From Vogesella margarita (GTDB taxonomy: Bacteria > Pseudomonadota > Gammaproteobacteria > Burkholderiales > Chromobacteriaceae): a DNA stretch of 64,000 nt. Each line of letters opens with the position of its first letter. Position 1 is the first letter of the stretch. Position numbers and translations under genes: made by a program. The DNA is taken from positions 85,459-149,458 of the forward strand of contig NZ_JAQQLE010000013.1 of the NCBI RefSeq assembly GCF_028548475.1, written 5' to 3'. The notes beneath the pieces are model-generated. The model saw nothing but the letters and a program-made list of their open reading frames with translations, made no database searches and had not been told where the DNA came from. This document shows, in pieces, positions 37,860 through 46,944 of this stretch.

Positions 37860-39347
37860 ATGGCTCGCACCCATGCAGAATGGCAGGCATTTGCCAGCAC
37901 GCTCACCATCGAAGGCCGCGCCTTCATCGACGGCCAGTATGTTGCAGCAGCAGACGGGCGCACCTTCGACTGCATCAACCCGGCCAACGGCCAGCACCTG
38001 GCCAGCATCAGCTGGGCCGGCGCGCCGGAAGTGGAACAGGCGGTCAAGGCCGCGCGTCGCGCCTTCGACAGCGGCAAATGGTCGGGCCTCGCGCCGCTGG
38101 CCCGCGGCCGCATCCTGAAGCGTTTCGCCGCGCTGATCCGCGAGCATGGTGACGAGCTGGCACTGCTGGAAACCCTGGACGCCGGCAAACCGATCGGCGA
38201 CACCACCAGTGTAGACGTGCCCGGTGCCGCCTACTGCGTGGAGTGGTTCGCCGAGGCCATCGACAAGATCGGCGGCGAAGTCGCCCCGGTGGACCCGAAA
38301 ATCGTCGGCCTGGTTACCCGCGAAGCCATCGGCGTGGTCGCCGCCGTGGTGCCGTGGAACTTCCCCATCCTGATGGCGAGCTGGAAATTCGGCCCGGCGC
38401 TGGCCGCGGGCAACGCCGTGATCGTCAAGCCGTCGGAAAAATCGCCACTGACCGCCATCCGCCTCGCGGCACTGGCCAAGGAAGCCGGCATGCCGGACGG
38501 CGTGTTCCAGGTGCTGCCGGGTGCCGGTGACGTCGGCAAGGCACTGGCGGAACACATGGACATCGACTGCATCGCCTTTACCGGCTCCACCGGTGTCGGC
38601 AAGCTGATCGCCACGGCTGCCGCGCAATCCAACCTCAAGCGCGCCTGGCTGGAGCTGGGCGGCAAGTCGCCCAACATCGTGCTGCCGGACTGCCCGGATC
38701 TGGCCAAGGCCGCACGCGCCGCCGCCGGCGCCATCTTCTACAACATGGGCGAGATGTGCACCGCCGGCTCGCGCCTGCTGGTTCATCAAGACATCAAGGA
38801 CGCCTTCATCACCGAATTCAAGAAGGCGGCCGCGCACTACCAGCCGGCCGACCCGCTGGACCCTGCCACCAGCATGGGCGCCATCGTCGACCGCGTGCAG
38901 TACGACAAGGTGCTGTCCTACATCGACAAGGGCCGGAGCGAAGGCGCGGAACTGGTGTGTGGCGGCAAGGCCGCGCATGCCGATACCGGCCTGTTCATCG
39001 AGCCGACCGCGTTTGTGTGCCCGCGCCCGGACATGACCATCTGCCGTGAGGAAATCTTCGGGCCGGTGCTGTCCATCATCACCTTCAAGGATGTGGACGA
39101 GGCGATTAGCATCGCCAACGACAGCGAGTACGGCCTCGCCGCCGCGGTGTGGACCAGCGACCTGAGTACCGCGCACAAGGTATCGCGCCGCCTGCGCGCC
39201 GGCACGGTGTGGGTCAACTGCTACGACGAAGGCGGCGACATGAACTTCCCGTTCGGCGGCTTCAAGCAGTCCGGCAACGGCCGCGACAAGTCGCTGCACG
39301 CGCTGGAGAAGTACACCGAGCTGAAATCGACGCTGATCAAGCTGTAA
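37860..39347 (+). CDS. puuC: Gamma-glutamyl-gamma-aminobutyraldehyde dehydrogenase (aldehyde dehydrogenase)
   Basis: This 495-residue NAD(P)-dependent aldehyde dehydrogenase has the catalytic Glu in LELGGKSPNIVLPDCPD and catalytic Cys in FYNMGEMCTAGSRLL. PWNFPILMASWKFGPALAAG and the C-terminal FKQSGNGRDKSLHALEKYTE are characteristic of PuuC/AldH. It oxidises gamma-glutamyl-gamma-aminobutyraldehyde, which PuuD then hydrolyses. AAAGGAGAAACACC precedes the ATG. The usual PuuB oxidase is absent here; SpuC-type transamination may replace that step. Confidence 0.92.
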   Translation: MARTHAEWQAFASTLTIEGRAFIDGQYVAAADGRTFDCINPANGQHLASISWAGAPEVEQAVKAARRAFDSGKWSGLAPLARGRILKRFAALIREHGDELALLETLDAGKPIGDTTSVDVPGAAYCVEWFAEAIDKIGGEVAPVDPKIVGLVTREAIGVVAAVVPWNFPILMASWKFGPALAAGNAVIVKPSEKSPLTAIRLAALAKEAGMPDGVFQVLPGAGDVGKALAEHMDIDCIAFTGSTGVGKLIATAAAQSNLKRAWLELGGKSPNIVLPDCPDLAKAARAAAGAIFYNMGEMCTAGSRLLVHQDIKDAFITEFKKAAAHYQPADPLDPATSMGAIVDRVQYDKVLSYIDKGRSEGAELVCGGKAAHADTGLFIEPTAFVCPRPDMTICREEIFGPVLSIITFKDVDEAISIANDSEYGLAAAVWTSDLSTAHKVSRRLRAGTVWVNCYDEGGDMNFPFGGFKQSGNGRDKSLHALEKYTELKSTLIKL

Positions 39348-39371
39348 CAGCGGCGCGACGCCGGCAACAAC

Positions 39372-39396
39372 AACGGGCCTTCACGGCCCGTTTTTC
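39372..39396 (+). terminator. Rho-independent terminator of puuC
   Basis: AACGGGCC, loop TTCAC and GGCCCGTT are followed by a T run, 25 bases after the stop. Confidence 0.85.
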
Positions 39397-39439
39397 ATTG
39401 GCCGGCCGCCGGCCATAGCCGACAGCCACCCCAAAAGCA

Positions 39440-39472
39440 TTGCGGCCAACCTTGCTGCAAGGTTGGCCGCAA
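39440..39472. repeat. Inverted repeat-word pair between convergent genes
   Basis: Two full 14-base copies, TTGCGGCCAACCTT and AAGGTTGGCCGCAA, face each other with a five-base loop between puuC and the crotonase gene. There is no long T run, and puuC already has its own terminator. Confidence 0.85.
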
Positions 39473-39506
39473 GCCGTGACTGGCACCCGCGCGGCGCCGT
39501 GTGCAA

Positions 39507-40319
39507 CTAGTCGCGGAACATCGGCCGCTCGCCGCTGACCGCCGCCATCACCGCCACCTGGATGTCTTCCGACATCAGCATCGCCGCGTTCCAGGTCGCC
39601 ACGTAATTCAGCCCCTCGGCCACGCTGTGGTCGCGGCTATAGTTGAGGATTTCCTTGGTACCCTGCACCGCCAGCGGCGATTTGGCCGCGATCTGCAACG
39701 CCATCGCCTCCGCTGCCTGCAACAGCGCCTCGCGATCTGGCAGCACGCGATTGACCAGCTGCATCGCCTTCGCCTCGCCCGCCGGCACGTCGCGCGCGGT
39801 CAGCGCCAGCTCGCGGGCATTGCCCTCGCCCACCACCCGCGCCAGGCGCTGCAGGCTGCCGACATCGGCAACCATGCCGACATCGACCTCGCGCACACTG
39901 AACACGGCACCCTCGGCGGCCAGACGAATGTCGGCGGCCAGCACGATATCCAGCGCACCACCGACACAGGCGCCGTGAATGGCGGCGATCACCGGCTTGC
40001 GACACAACTCCAGGCTGCTGACATTGGCTTGCAGGCCGACAATCAGCCGCCGCAGCTTGTCGCGCTTGCGCGCCTCGCAGCGGTCCTCGATGGCGCGCTG
40101 CATATTCATCAGCATCGCGAGATCAATGCCGGCACAGAAATGCTTGCCGTTGCCGGACAGCACCACGGCGCGCACCTGCGGCTCGGCGTCGCACCACTCC
40201 ATCGCCTGCTGCAGCTCCTGCCACATCGCCTCGTTCAGCGAGTTGGCCTTGTCCGGACGGTTCAGCGCCACGTGGGCGACCTGTTGCCGCACCTCGACGG
40301 TGATCGTGTCATAGCTCAT
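39507..40319 (-). CDS. Enoyl-CoA hydratase/isomerase family protein (dienoyl-CoA isomerase-like)
   Basis: This 270-residue crotonase-fold enzyme has the oxyanion-hole segments GKHFCAGIDLAML and IHGACVGGALDIVLAADIR. Acidic residues in SVREVDVGMVADVG match the ECH1-type delta3,5-delta2,4-dienoyl-CoA isomerase pattern more than a hydratase. It probably helps degrade unsaturated fatty acids with double bonds at odd positions. It lies downstream of a hotdog protein and a TetR gene in one leftward group. Confidence 0.85.
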   Translation of the reverse strand: MSYDTITVEVRQQVAHVALNRPDKANSLNEAMWQELQQAMEWCDAEPQVRAVVLSGNGKHFCAGIDLAMLMNMQRAIEDRCEARKRDKLRRLIVGLQANVSSLELCRKPVIAAIHGACVGGALDIVLAADIRLAAEGAVFSVREVDVGMVADVGSLQRLARVVGEGNARELALTARDVPAGEAKAMQLVNRVLPDREALLQAAEAMALQIAAKSPLAVQGTKEILNYSRDHSVAEGLNYVATWNAAMLMSEDIQVAVMAAVSGERPMFRD

Positions 40320-40329
40320 CGTGTCGCCC

Positions 40330-40827
40330 TCAATTGCGTTTCTTGGGCACCCACGCCCACACCATTTCGCAGCGGATCGGGGATTCGCCGGATTCGTCGG
40401 TCACCACCACCGCCACCAGCACGTCACCCTTGTCTTCCGTCGCCATGCGGCCAACCTGCGCGCGGTCCAGCGTCGCGACCGCCTTCATGTCGCCCTGCGC
40501 CCGCTTCAGGTACTCGACCTTCATCGATTTGAGCAGCATCAGCTTGTCGTCCGGCACGTTCATGCCGACCACGAAGCCGGTCGCCGTTTCCGCCAGCAGC
40601 GCCATCGCCACCGCGTGCAGGCCCTTGATGTGATTCTGCACCTTCTTGCGGTTGCGAATGCTGACCACCATGCGCTCGCGGCTGACCTCGTCGAAACGCA
40701 GGCCGGCGGTCCCGAGAAACGGGACGAAGTTGCCGAACAGTTTGGTGATCGCCCAGGAGCGCAGCCCGCCCGGCAGTGCCGCGGTCTTGTCCACCATGCG
40801 GCACATGCTGTTTTTTTGTTGTTCCAT
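40330..40827 (-). CDS. Hotdog-fold DUF4442/thioesterase-like protein
   Basis: This 165-residue protein resembles the DUF4442 hotdog family of putative acyl-CoA thioesterases. Visible segments are FVPFLGTAGLRFDEVSRERMVVSI, RKKVQNHIKGLHAVAMALLAETATGF and MKVEYLKRAQGDMKAVATL. The conserved Asn-His in NHIKGLHA lies where thioesterases bind substrate. It lies 10 bases upstream of the crotonase gene, suggesting a shared role in acyl-CoA metabolism. The ATG at 40827 is used; an adjacent TTG is possible. Confidence 0.8.
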   Translation of the reverse strand: MEQQKNSMCRMVDKTAALPGGLRSWAITKLFGNFVPFLGTAGLRFDEVSRERMVVSIRNRKKVQNHIKGLHAVAMALLAETATGFVVGMNVPDDKLMLLKSMKVEYLKRAQGDMKAVATLDRAQVGRMATEDKGDVLVAVVVTDESGESPIRCEMVWAWVPKKRN

Positions 40828-40890
40828 CAAACCCTCTTCTCGTGTTGTCGTGTTGCTATCTAGTTGTTATCTGGCTTGTTATTTGAATGG

Positions 40891-41469
40891 TTACTGGCAG
40901 CCCAGCAGCTGCCGTATCTGCAGCTTGACCGATTGCAGCGCCTGCTGGTCGAAACGCGCCAGCTGCAGCGCGCCCTGCATCGCGGCAAACACCACGTCGC
41001 CCATGCCCTCGGCGGAGCCGGGATAGTGCATCACGCCGGCGTCGCGGCCACGACGCACGATGTCCTCCGCCCAGCCGCGCATCAGCGCGACAAAGGCCTG
41101 CGTCTGCCGCTGCATGTCCTCGGGCAGGGTCTGCAGCTCGGCCGACAGGATGCCGCTCGGGCAGATCTGCTGCTGCCCGAAGTAGCGGTCGGCCAGCTCG
41201 AAATACTGTTCCAGCTGCTCGCCCGGCGACAGTTCGGCCTGCGCCTGGGTGAAACGCTCGAAACGGCGGCAGTAGCGCTCGATCAGCGCCACGCCCAGAT
41301 CGCTCTTTTTCGGGAAGTGGTAGTGGATGGCGGCATTGCGCACCCCCAGCTCGGCACTGATGTGCTGGTAACTGAAGGCATTGAACCCGCGCGAGAGCAT
41401 CAGCGCTTCCGCCAGGTCGAGGATTTTTTTGCGCGTATCGGTAATACGGGCGTCGGTTTCAGGCTTCAT
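40891..41469 (-). CDS. TetR family transcriptional regulator
   Basis: This 192-residue regulator has the N-terminal TetR helix-turn-helix (RKKILDLAEALMLSRGFNAF, SYQHISAELGVRNAAIHYHF, PKKSDLGVALIERY). The C-terminal ligand-binding part is helical (QTLPEDMQRQTQAFVALMRG). It probably controls the adjacent hotdog and crotonase genes and its own expression through the palindrome just upstream. The inducer is unknown; an acyl-CoA is plausible. Confidence 0.9.
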   Translation of the reverse strand: MKPETDARITDTRKKILDLAEALMLSRGFNAFSYQHISAELGVRNAAIHYHFPKKSDLGVALIERYCRRFERFTQAQAELSPGEQLEQYFELADRYFGQQQICPSGILSAELQTLPEDMQRQTQAFVALMRGWAEDIVRRGRDAGVMHYPGSAEGMGDVVFAAMQGALQLARFDQQALQSVKLQIRQLLGCQ

Positions 41470-41481
41470 TCCGCGACTCTA

Positions 41482-41497
41482 CTTACTGGTCAGTAAG
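41482..41497. promoter_or_regulatory. Candidate TetR operator
   Basis: CTTACTGGTCAGTAAG has seven-base arms around GT and sits 13 bases upstream of the TetR start. Similar ACTGACCAGTAA-like palindromes are common operators of this family. Confidence 0.6.
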
Positions 41498-41591
41498 GTG
41501 TCAATGCGCGCCATGTCGTGCTGCTGTTTGCCGCCAAATTATTCGGTTATGATGGCCTTTTACTTTGCCGTACCTCACACGCGTACCTCCC

Positions 41592-42422
41592 ATGAAACTC
41601 AAGTTCAGCAAAATGCACGGCCTCGGCAACGACTTTGTGGTGGTGGATGGCATCCGCCAGACGGTAGGCCTGACGCCGGAGCGCCTGCGCCAGCTTGGTG
41701 ACCGCCACCTGGGCATCGGCTTCGACCAGTTGCTGCTGGTGGAGGCTCCGCACGACGGTGCAAACGACTTCCGCTACCGCATCTTCAACAACGACGGCAG
41801 CGAAGTGGAACAGTGCGGTAATGGCGCCCGCTGTTTCGTGAAGTTCGTCACAGAGCAAAAGCTGACCAACAAGCGTGCCATCCGCGTCGAAACCGCCAAG
41901 GGCGTGATCGTGCCGGAGTACCACAGCAACGGTCTGATCACGGTGGACATGGGCGTGCCGCGGCTGAAGTCGCTGGAGATACCGTTCATCGCCGACGGCG
42001 ACGCCATCACCCATCCGCTGACCGTCGGCGACGACTCGATCGACGTCACCGTGGTATCGATGGGGAACCCGCACGCGGTTTGCGTCGTCAATAACGTGGA
42101 CAGCGCACCGGTGGCCCAGCAAGGCCCGCTGGTGGAGTCGCACCCGCGCTTCCCGGAGAAGGTCAACGCCGGCTTCATGCAGATCGTGAACCGCGGCGAG
42201 ATCCGCCTGCGCGTCTACGAGCGCGGTGCCGGCGAAACCCTGGCCTGCGGCACCGGTGCCTGTGCCGCGGTGGTGGCCGGCATCCAGCGCGGCCAGCTCG
42301 ACAGCCGCGTGCTGGTGCATACCCGTGGCGGCGACCTGAATATCGAGTGGGGCGGCCCCGGCCATCCTGTGAAGATGACCGGCCCGGCGGTGACCGTTTT
42401 TACCGGTGAAATCGAAATCTGA
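41592..42422 (+). CDS. dapF: Diaminopimelate epimerase
   Basis: This 276-residue cytosolic enzyme converts LL- to meso-diaminopimelate for lysine and peptidoglycan. The two catalytic cysteines are Cys75 ([10 protein letters not shown]) and Cys219 ([11 protein letters not shown]). The N-terminal [20 protein letters not shown] is diagnostic. ATG 41592 follows TACCTCC and fits family length. It is the first gene of a unit with DUF484 and a membrane protein. Confidence 0.96.
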   Translation: MKLKFSKMHGLGNDFVVVDGIRQTVGLTPERLRQLGDRHLGIGFDQLLLVEAPHDGANDFRYRIFNNDGSEVEQCGNGARCFVKFVTEQKLTNKRAIRVETAKGVIVPEYHSNGLITVDMGVPRLKSLEIPFIADGDAITHPLTVGDDSIDVTVVSMGNPHAVCVVNNVDSAPVAQQGPLVESHPRFPEKVNAGFMQIVNRGEIRLRVYERGAGETLACGTGACAAVVAGIQRGQLDSRVLVHTRGGDLNIEWGGPGHPVKMTGPAVTVFTGEIEI

Positions 42423-42442
42423 CCTGACAGCGGAGTCGCAGC

Positions 42443-43081
42443 GTGCAAAACGACGATGTTCTTGCCTTTCTTGATGCCCATCCTGACTTCCTCAACCAGC
42501 ACGCGCCGCGTTTCGGCCTGAAAAGCAGCCATGACCGCGTGGTGGTATCCTTCGCCGAGCGCCAGCTGCTGGAAATGAAAGACCAGAACCGCCAGCTGGA
42601 AGCGCGGCTGGTGCAGCTGGTGCGGCACGGCGAGCAGAACGACCTGATCCTGTCGCGCTGCCACCAGCTGAGCCTGGCGTTGATGCAGGCCGACACCCTG
42701 CAACAGGCCGCCGACGCCATCGTGCGCACCTTCGACAAGCAGTTCGGCCTGCAACGCGTGGCACTGCGGCTGTGGCACGATGCGGCCAACCCCAGCCCGT
42801 TCTACAACGCCAAGCAGGACATCCGCCTGCTGGCCGGCAACCTGTGCGCCCCGTACTGTGGCCCTTACGTCAACGACGAGATCCTGAGCTGGTTCCCGGC
42901 CCAGCCGGTACTGCAATCCTTCGCTACCATCGCGCTGCGCCAGCAAGGCGAGGCCTTCGGCCTGCTGGTACTGGGCAGCGAGGACAGCCAGCGCTTCTCG
43001 CAGGACATGCAGACCCACTATCTGGCGCAGATGGGCGAGCTGATCTCCGTGGCGCTGCAACGGGTGCTGGCCGCGGCATGA
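42443..43081 (+). CDS. DUF484 family protein
   Basis: This 212-residue protein matches the DUF484 family, often encoded between dapF and xerC in proteobacteria. It starts at GTG 42443 after AGCGGAG. A short helical N-terminus (DDVLAFLDAHPDFLNQHAPR) leads to a coiled coil (LLEMKDQNRQLEARLVQLVRHG) and a GAF-like domain (LQQAADAIVRTFDKQFGLQR). Its function is unknown. Here xerC does not follow; a membrane protein gene does, overlapping by four bases. Confidence 0.88.
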   Translation: MQNDDVLAFLDAHPDFLNQHAPRFGLKSSHDRVVVSFAERQLLEMKDQNRQLEARLVQLVRHGEQNDLILSRCHQLSLALMQADTLQQAADAIVRTFDKQFGLQRVALRLWHDAANPSPFYNAKQDIRLLAGNLCAPYCGPYVNDEILSWFPAQPVLQSFATIALRQQGEAFGLLVLGSEDSQRFSQDMQTHYLAQMGELISVALQRVLAAA

Positions 43082-43641
43082 CCCCCTCCCTTCCCAGCCT
43101 GATCCTGCTGTCGCCACTGCTGCTGTACCTGCTGCACGCGCTGTGGCGACTGATCGCCAGCGACAGCGTGACCGCCGTACTGGCCGTAGTGTCAGCCTAT
43201 GTCGTCAGCGCCACCTTCTTCCGCCTCTACCTGCCGTCGCTGGCCCTGGTGCCGGTGTGGCTGCCGCTGCTCTATGCCTACCTGTGGCTGGGACTGGCCG
43301 GCGCCCTGGCGCTGCTCGGCTGCGGCGAATTCCGCCGCTCCGGCGTGCTGCTGCGCGGGCTGTCGCTGAACATGGGCAGCTACTTCCTCAGCCAGGCCTG
43401 CCTGCTGGCCGGCATGCTGCTGCTCAACCCGCTGCTGGCAGGACGACCGTTACAGGCACTGGCCACGCTGCCGCCGTTTGTCGCGCTCACCGGCTACGCG
43501 CTGTACCGCACCGTGCTCGCCATCAGCCGCCCGCAACAGCGCACGCCATGGTGGGGCATCCTGTTCGCGCTGCTGGTGCCGCCGCTGCTGTTGGGCTGGA
43601 TCGCCGAGATCCTGGTACCGCTGTTCCTGCGCTACCTGTAA
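43078..43641 (+). CDS. Integral membrane protein, unknown
   Basis: This 187-residue protein has about five to six hydrophobic segments (LILLSPLLLYLLHALW; VLAVVSAYVVSATFFRLYLP; LPLLYAYLWLGLAGALALLG; ACLLAGMLLLNPLLA; GILFALLVPPLLLGWI). I do not recognise a family. It begins with ATGA overlap on the DUF484 stop, so it is translationally coupled. The neighbourhood suggests a place usually held by xerC. A strong bidirectional terminator follows. Confidence 0.72.
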   Translation: MTPSLPSLILLSPLLLYLLHALWRLIASDSVTAVLAVVSAYVVSATFFRLYLPSLALVPVWLPLLYAYLWLGLAGALALLGCGEFRRSGVLLRGLSLNMGSYFLSQACLLAGMLLLNPLLAGRPLQALATLPPFVALTGYALYRTVLAISRPQQRTPWWGILFALLVPPLLLGWIAEILVPLFLRYL

Positions 43642-43644
43642 ATG

Positions 43645-43679
43645 CAAAAAACCGGATGGTCGCCCCATCCGGTTTTTTG
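43645..43679. terminator. Bidirectional terminator
   Basis: AAAAAACCGGATGG and its complement around a short loop lie between the convergent membrane-protein and OsmC genes. Confidence 0.9.
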
Positions 43680-43691
43680 TTGGCAGCCAGC

Positions 43692-44156
43692 TCAGACGGC
43701 GGGCGACTTCAACACCGTACCATCCTGATCCAGCACCGTCAGCGCAATGGCGATACCCTGGCCGATGCTCTGCGACACGGTGCAGAAATCCTCGAAGCTC
43801 GACAGCAGCCGCTCCAGATTGGGCGACCCCTGCACCGGCTTGCCACACTGCAGCGTGACATCGATGCGCGTCACCCGCAGCCGCTTGCGCTCGTTGCGGC
43901 TGATGGTGGCCACCGCCTCGCACGACAGCGGCGCGACATCGAGGTGGTACTTGCGCGACGAGAACAACAGGCTGGCGCACAGACAGTTGGCCGCCGCGGC
44001 CACCAGCAGCTGCGATGGCGACGGCCCGCTATTGTCGCCCAGTGGCGCCGGCTCGTCGGTCAGCAAGCGGTAGTCCCCGCCCTCGAAACGGTTATCGAAA
44101 CGGTAGTTGTCGACCTGGGTCAGTCTTACGATTTCCTGCTCTTGCTCGCTCATCAC
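43692..44156 (-). CDS. OsmC family protein
   Basis: This 154-residue protein belongs to the OsmC/Ohr redox family. The first conserved Cys lies in LLVAAAANCLCASLLFSSRK and the second in PLSCEAVATISRNE. Members reduce organic hydroperoxides or act as thiol-dependent enzymes; this copy is closer to general OsmC-like proteins than to Ohr. It is eight bases downstream of the DAHP synthase gene and probably cotranscribed. Confidence 0.87.
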   Translation of the reverse strand: MMSEQEQEIVRLTQVDNYRFDNRFEGGDYRLLTDEPAPLGDNSGPSPSQLLVAAAANCLCASLLFSSRKYHLDVAPLSCEAVATISRNERKRLRVTRIDVTLQCGKPVQGSPNLERLLSSFEDFCTVSQSIGQGIAIALTVLDQDGTVLKSPAV

Positions 44157-44164
44157 GCTCCCCT

Positions 44165-45184
44165 TTATGCCAGGCTACGGCCCATGACCTGGGCCAGCGG
44201 GCGCAGCTGCGCCATCAGATTGCCAAATGCCGCGCCATCCAGCGCCTGGTCACCGTCACACCACGCCTGCGCCGGATCGGGATGCACCTCCAGCATCAGT
44301 CCGTCGGCGCCCGCAGCCAGTGCCGCGCACGACAGTGCCGGCACCAGCCACGCCTTGCCGCCGGCATGGCTGGGGTCGACGATCACCGGCAGGTGCGTCT
44401 CGCGCTTCAGCAACGGAATCGCCGTCACATCCAGCGTGTTGCGCGCGGCCGGATCGAAGCTGCGCACGCCGCGCTCGCAGAAAATGATGTTGTGGTTGCC
44501 GCCGATGGCAATATACTCGGCGGCCATCAGCCACTCGCTGACCGTCGCGGACAGGCCGCGCTTGAGGATCACCGGCTTGTTGATGCGGCCAACCTCTTTC
44601 AGCAGGTCGGTGTTCTGCATATTGCGCGCACCGATCTCGATCACGTCGATGTCGTACTCGAGGAAGGTATCCAGCAGGCGGATGTCCATCAGTTCCGACA
44701 CCACCGGCAGCCCCTGCTGCCGCGCCGCCTCCTGCAGATGGTCCAGCCCGGCCACGCCCAGACCCTGGAAGCTGTACGGGCTGGTACGCGGCTTGAAGGC
44801 GCCGCCGCGCAGCAGGCGGGCACCGCCCTCGCGCACCAGCCTGGCGGCCTGCTGCATCTGCGGCGCGGTTTCCACCGCGCACGGCCCGGCAATCACCTGC
44901 ACCGCGCCGCCGCCGATGGCCTGCCCGCGCACGTGCACCACCGTATTGTCCGGCTGCACCTCACGCGACACGATGCGGTAGTCCTTCAGCACCCGCAGCG
45001 CGCGCTCCACCCCGGGCATCATCTCGAACATGCTCGGCTGCAGCGAGCGCTCGTCGCCAACGGCGCCGATGATGGTGCGCTCGGTGCCGCGCGAGACGTG
45101 CTCGCTCAGGCCCGCCGCGCGGATCTTGCCGATCACGTCATCAATGCTTTGCGCACTGGCGGCTGGCGACATCACGATAATCAT
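44165..45184 (-). CDS. 3-deoxy-7-phosphoheptulonate synthase (type I-beta)
   Basis: This 339-residue enzyme condenses PEP and erythrose-4-phosphate, the first step of aromatic amino acid synthesis. An N-terminal ferredoxin-like domain (residues 1-70) precedes the catalytic barrel. Barrel motifs include VQVIAGPCAVETAPQM, RGGAFKPRTSPYSFQGLG, DVIEIGARNMQNTDLL and VIVDPSHAGGKAW. The length and N-terminal domain fit the AroA-beta type found in Thermotoga and Bacillus, not the E. coli AroG type. It is clustered with pheA, consistent with phenylalanine and tyrosine supply. Confidence 0.93.
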   Translation of the reverse strand: MIIVMSPAASAQSIDDVIGKIRAAGLSEHVSRGTERTIIGAVGDERSLQPSMFEMMPGVERALRVLKDYRIVSREVQPDNTVVHVRGQAIGGGAVQVIAGPCAVETAPQMQQAARLVREGGARLLRGGAFKPRTSPYSFQGLGVAGLDHLQEAARQQGLPVVSELMDIRLLDTFLEYDIDVIEIGARNMQNTDLLKEVGRINKPVILKRGLSATVSEWLMAAEYIAIGGNHNIIFCERGVRSFDPAARNTLDVTAIPLLKRETHLPVIVDPSHAGGKAWLVPALSCAALAAGADGLMLEVHPDPAQAWCDGDQALDGAAFGNLMAQLRPLAQVMGRSLA

Positions 45185-45233
45185 GAAAACCGTCCCCGTA
45201 TAAACAGAAAAGCCGGCGAGGCCGGCGACAAGC

Positions 45234-45821
45234 TCAGATGCGGTCGTGCGACAACCACTTGTTGACCGGTGCCGGCCGGTAAGCGTTCATCTTGGCCAGC
45301 AGCTCGTCGATGGTCTCCGCCACCACGAACAGCTGCAGATTGCCTTCCGCGACAAAGCCCTCGGCCACGCTGTGGCGGATCATTGCCAGCAGCGGATCGA
45401 AGAAGCCGTCGACATTCAGCAGCCCGATCGGCTTGCTGTGTACCGACAGCTGACCCCAGGTCAGCATCTCGAACAGTTCGTCGTAGGTGCCGAAGCCGCC
45501 GGGCAAGGCGACAAAGCCGCCGGACAGGTCTTCCATCAGCGCCTTGCGCTCGTGCATGGTTTGCGTGACATGCAACTCGGTCAGGCCCTGATGCGCCAGT
45601 TCCTTCTCGCGCAGAAAGCCCGGAATCACGCCGATCACGCGACCACCGGCGGCCAGCGCCGCGTCCGCGGCCGCTCCCATCAGGCCGACGTTACCGCCGC
45701 CGTACACCAGCGCGATGTCGCGCTGTGCCAGCGTCCGGCCCAGCTCGACCGCCGCCTGCTCGTAAGCGACGCGCGAACCCTTGTTGGAACCACAAAAAAG
45801 ACAAACAGACTGGATAGTCAT
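45234..45821 (-). CDS. LOG family protein (cytokinin riboside 5'-monophosphate phosphoribohydrolase type)
   Basis: This 195-residue protein has a Rossmann-like fold with the LOG signature PGGFGTYDELFEMLTWGQL and the N-terminal VCLFCGSNKGSRVAYEQAA. LOG enzymes cleave the base from nucleoside monophosphates; bacterial members also act on AMP and other nucleotides. It lies within the pheA-DAHP synthase block, with short hairpins before and after. No functional link is clear. Confidence 0.9.
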   Translation of the reverse strand: MTIQSVCLFCGSNKGSRVAYEQAAVELGRTLAQRDIALVYGGGNVGLMGAAADAALAAGGRVIGVIPGFLREKELAHQGLTELHVTQTMHERKALMEDLSGGFVALPGGFGTYDELFEMLTWGQLSVHSKPIGLLNVDGFFDPLLAMIRHSVAEGFVAEGNLQLFVVAETIDELLAKMNAYRPAPVNKWLSHDRI

Positions 45822-45867
45822 ACGTTTAATCCATCAACGGCCGGCGCGATGCCGGCCTGGCAATATG

Positions 45868-46941
45868 TCAGAGAACGGCTTGCGGATAGGCGCCAAGCAC
45901 CTTCACGAAGGAGGTGCGCTCCATCAGCCCCTGCAGCGCCTTGGCGACATTCGGGTCATCGTGGTGACCTTCGACATCGATGAAGAACACGTAGTCCCAC
46001 AGCCCGGCGCGCGATGGCCGCGACTCGAACTTGGTCATTGACACGCCGTTGTCGGCAATCGGCGCCAGCAGGTAGTGCACCGCGCCCGGACGGTTCGGCG
46101 CCGACACGATCAGCGAGGTCTTGTCCTGGCCGGTCTGGCCGACATCCTGATGCCCCAGCACCAGGAAGCGAGTGGTGTTGTTCGGCTCGTCCTCGATGTT
46201 TTCCGCCAGCTTCAGCAGATTGAAGCGCTCCGCCGCCGCCTGACCGGCGATCGCTGCGCAGCTGCCATCCTCTGCGGCCAACCTTGCCGCCTCGGCATTG
46301 CTGGCCACCGACACCCGCTCGACATCGGCCGGCAGGTTCTTGTTCAGCCATTCGTGACACTGCGCCAGCGCCTGGGCGTGGGCGTAGACGCGGCGGATAC
46401 CGTCGATGCCTGCGCTATTGCGCAGCAGGTGGTGGTGGATGCGCAGCACCACTTCGCCGCACACTTTCAGCGGCGTACTGACCATCAGGTCCAGCGTGCG
46501 GCCAACCGCGCCCTCGGTGGAGTTTTCCACCGGTGCCACCACGTAATCCAGCGCCCGCGCTTCCACCAGCCGGAAAGCTTCGTCGATGGAGGAACAGGCG
46601 ACGGTGCGTGCGGCATGGCCGAAGTGCTTCAGCGTCGCCAGCTGACTGAAGGTGCCCTCCGGGCCGAGGTAGGCAATGGACAGCGGCTTTTCCAGCGCCA
46701 GGCATTCCGACATGATCTCGCGGAACAGCCGTGCCACGGATTCGCCGGGCAGTGGCCCGGGGTTCTGCTCCTTGATGCGGCGCAGCACCTGCGCCTCGCG
46801 CTCCGGTCGGTAGATGATGCCGCCACCCTTGATCTCGCCGATTTCACGGGCGTGCTGGGCGCGCTGGTTGAGAAGATGGAGAATCTCGATGTCGATGCGG
46901 TCGATGGCATCGCGGTGTTGCTTGAGCTGTTGTTCCGACAC
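45868..46941 (-). CDS. pheA: Bifunctional chorismate mutase/prephenate dehydratase
   Basis: This 357-residue fusion converts chorismate through prephenate to phenylpyruvate. The N-terminal AroQ chorismate mutase (residues about 1-85) begins EQQLKQHRDAIDRIDIEILH. The prephenate dehydratase domain has IAYLGPEGTFSQLA and PVENSTEGAVGRTLDLM. The C-terminal ACT domain (LIVSAPNRPGAVHYLLAPI, ESRPSRAG) provides feedback control by phenylalanine. The start is GTG 46941, three bases after the O-methyltransferase stop. Two repeat words are in-frame (46273 and 46498). Confidence 0.95.
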   Translation of the reverse strand: MSEQQLKQHRDAIDRIDIEILHLLNQRAQHAREIGEIKGGGIIYRPEREAQVLRRIKEQNPGPLPGESVARLFREIMSECLALEKPLSIAYLGPEGTFSQLATLKHFGHAARTVACSSIDEAFRLVEARALDYVVAPVENSTEGAVGRTLDLMVSTPLKVCGEVVLRIHHHLLRNSAGIDGIRRVYAHAQALAQCHEWLNKNLPADVERVSVASNAEAARLAAEDGSCAAIAGQAAAERFNLLKLAENIEDEPNNTTRFLVLGHQDVGQTGQDKTSLIVSAPNRPGAVHYLLAPIADNGVSMTKFESRPSRAGLWDYVFFIDVEGHHDDPNVAKALQGLMERTSFVKVLGAYPQAVL

Positions 46942-46944
46942 GAT

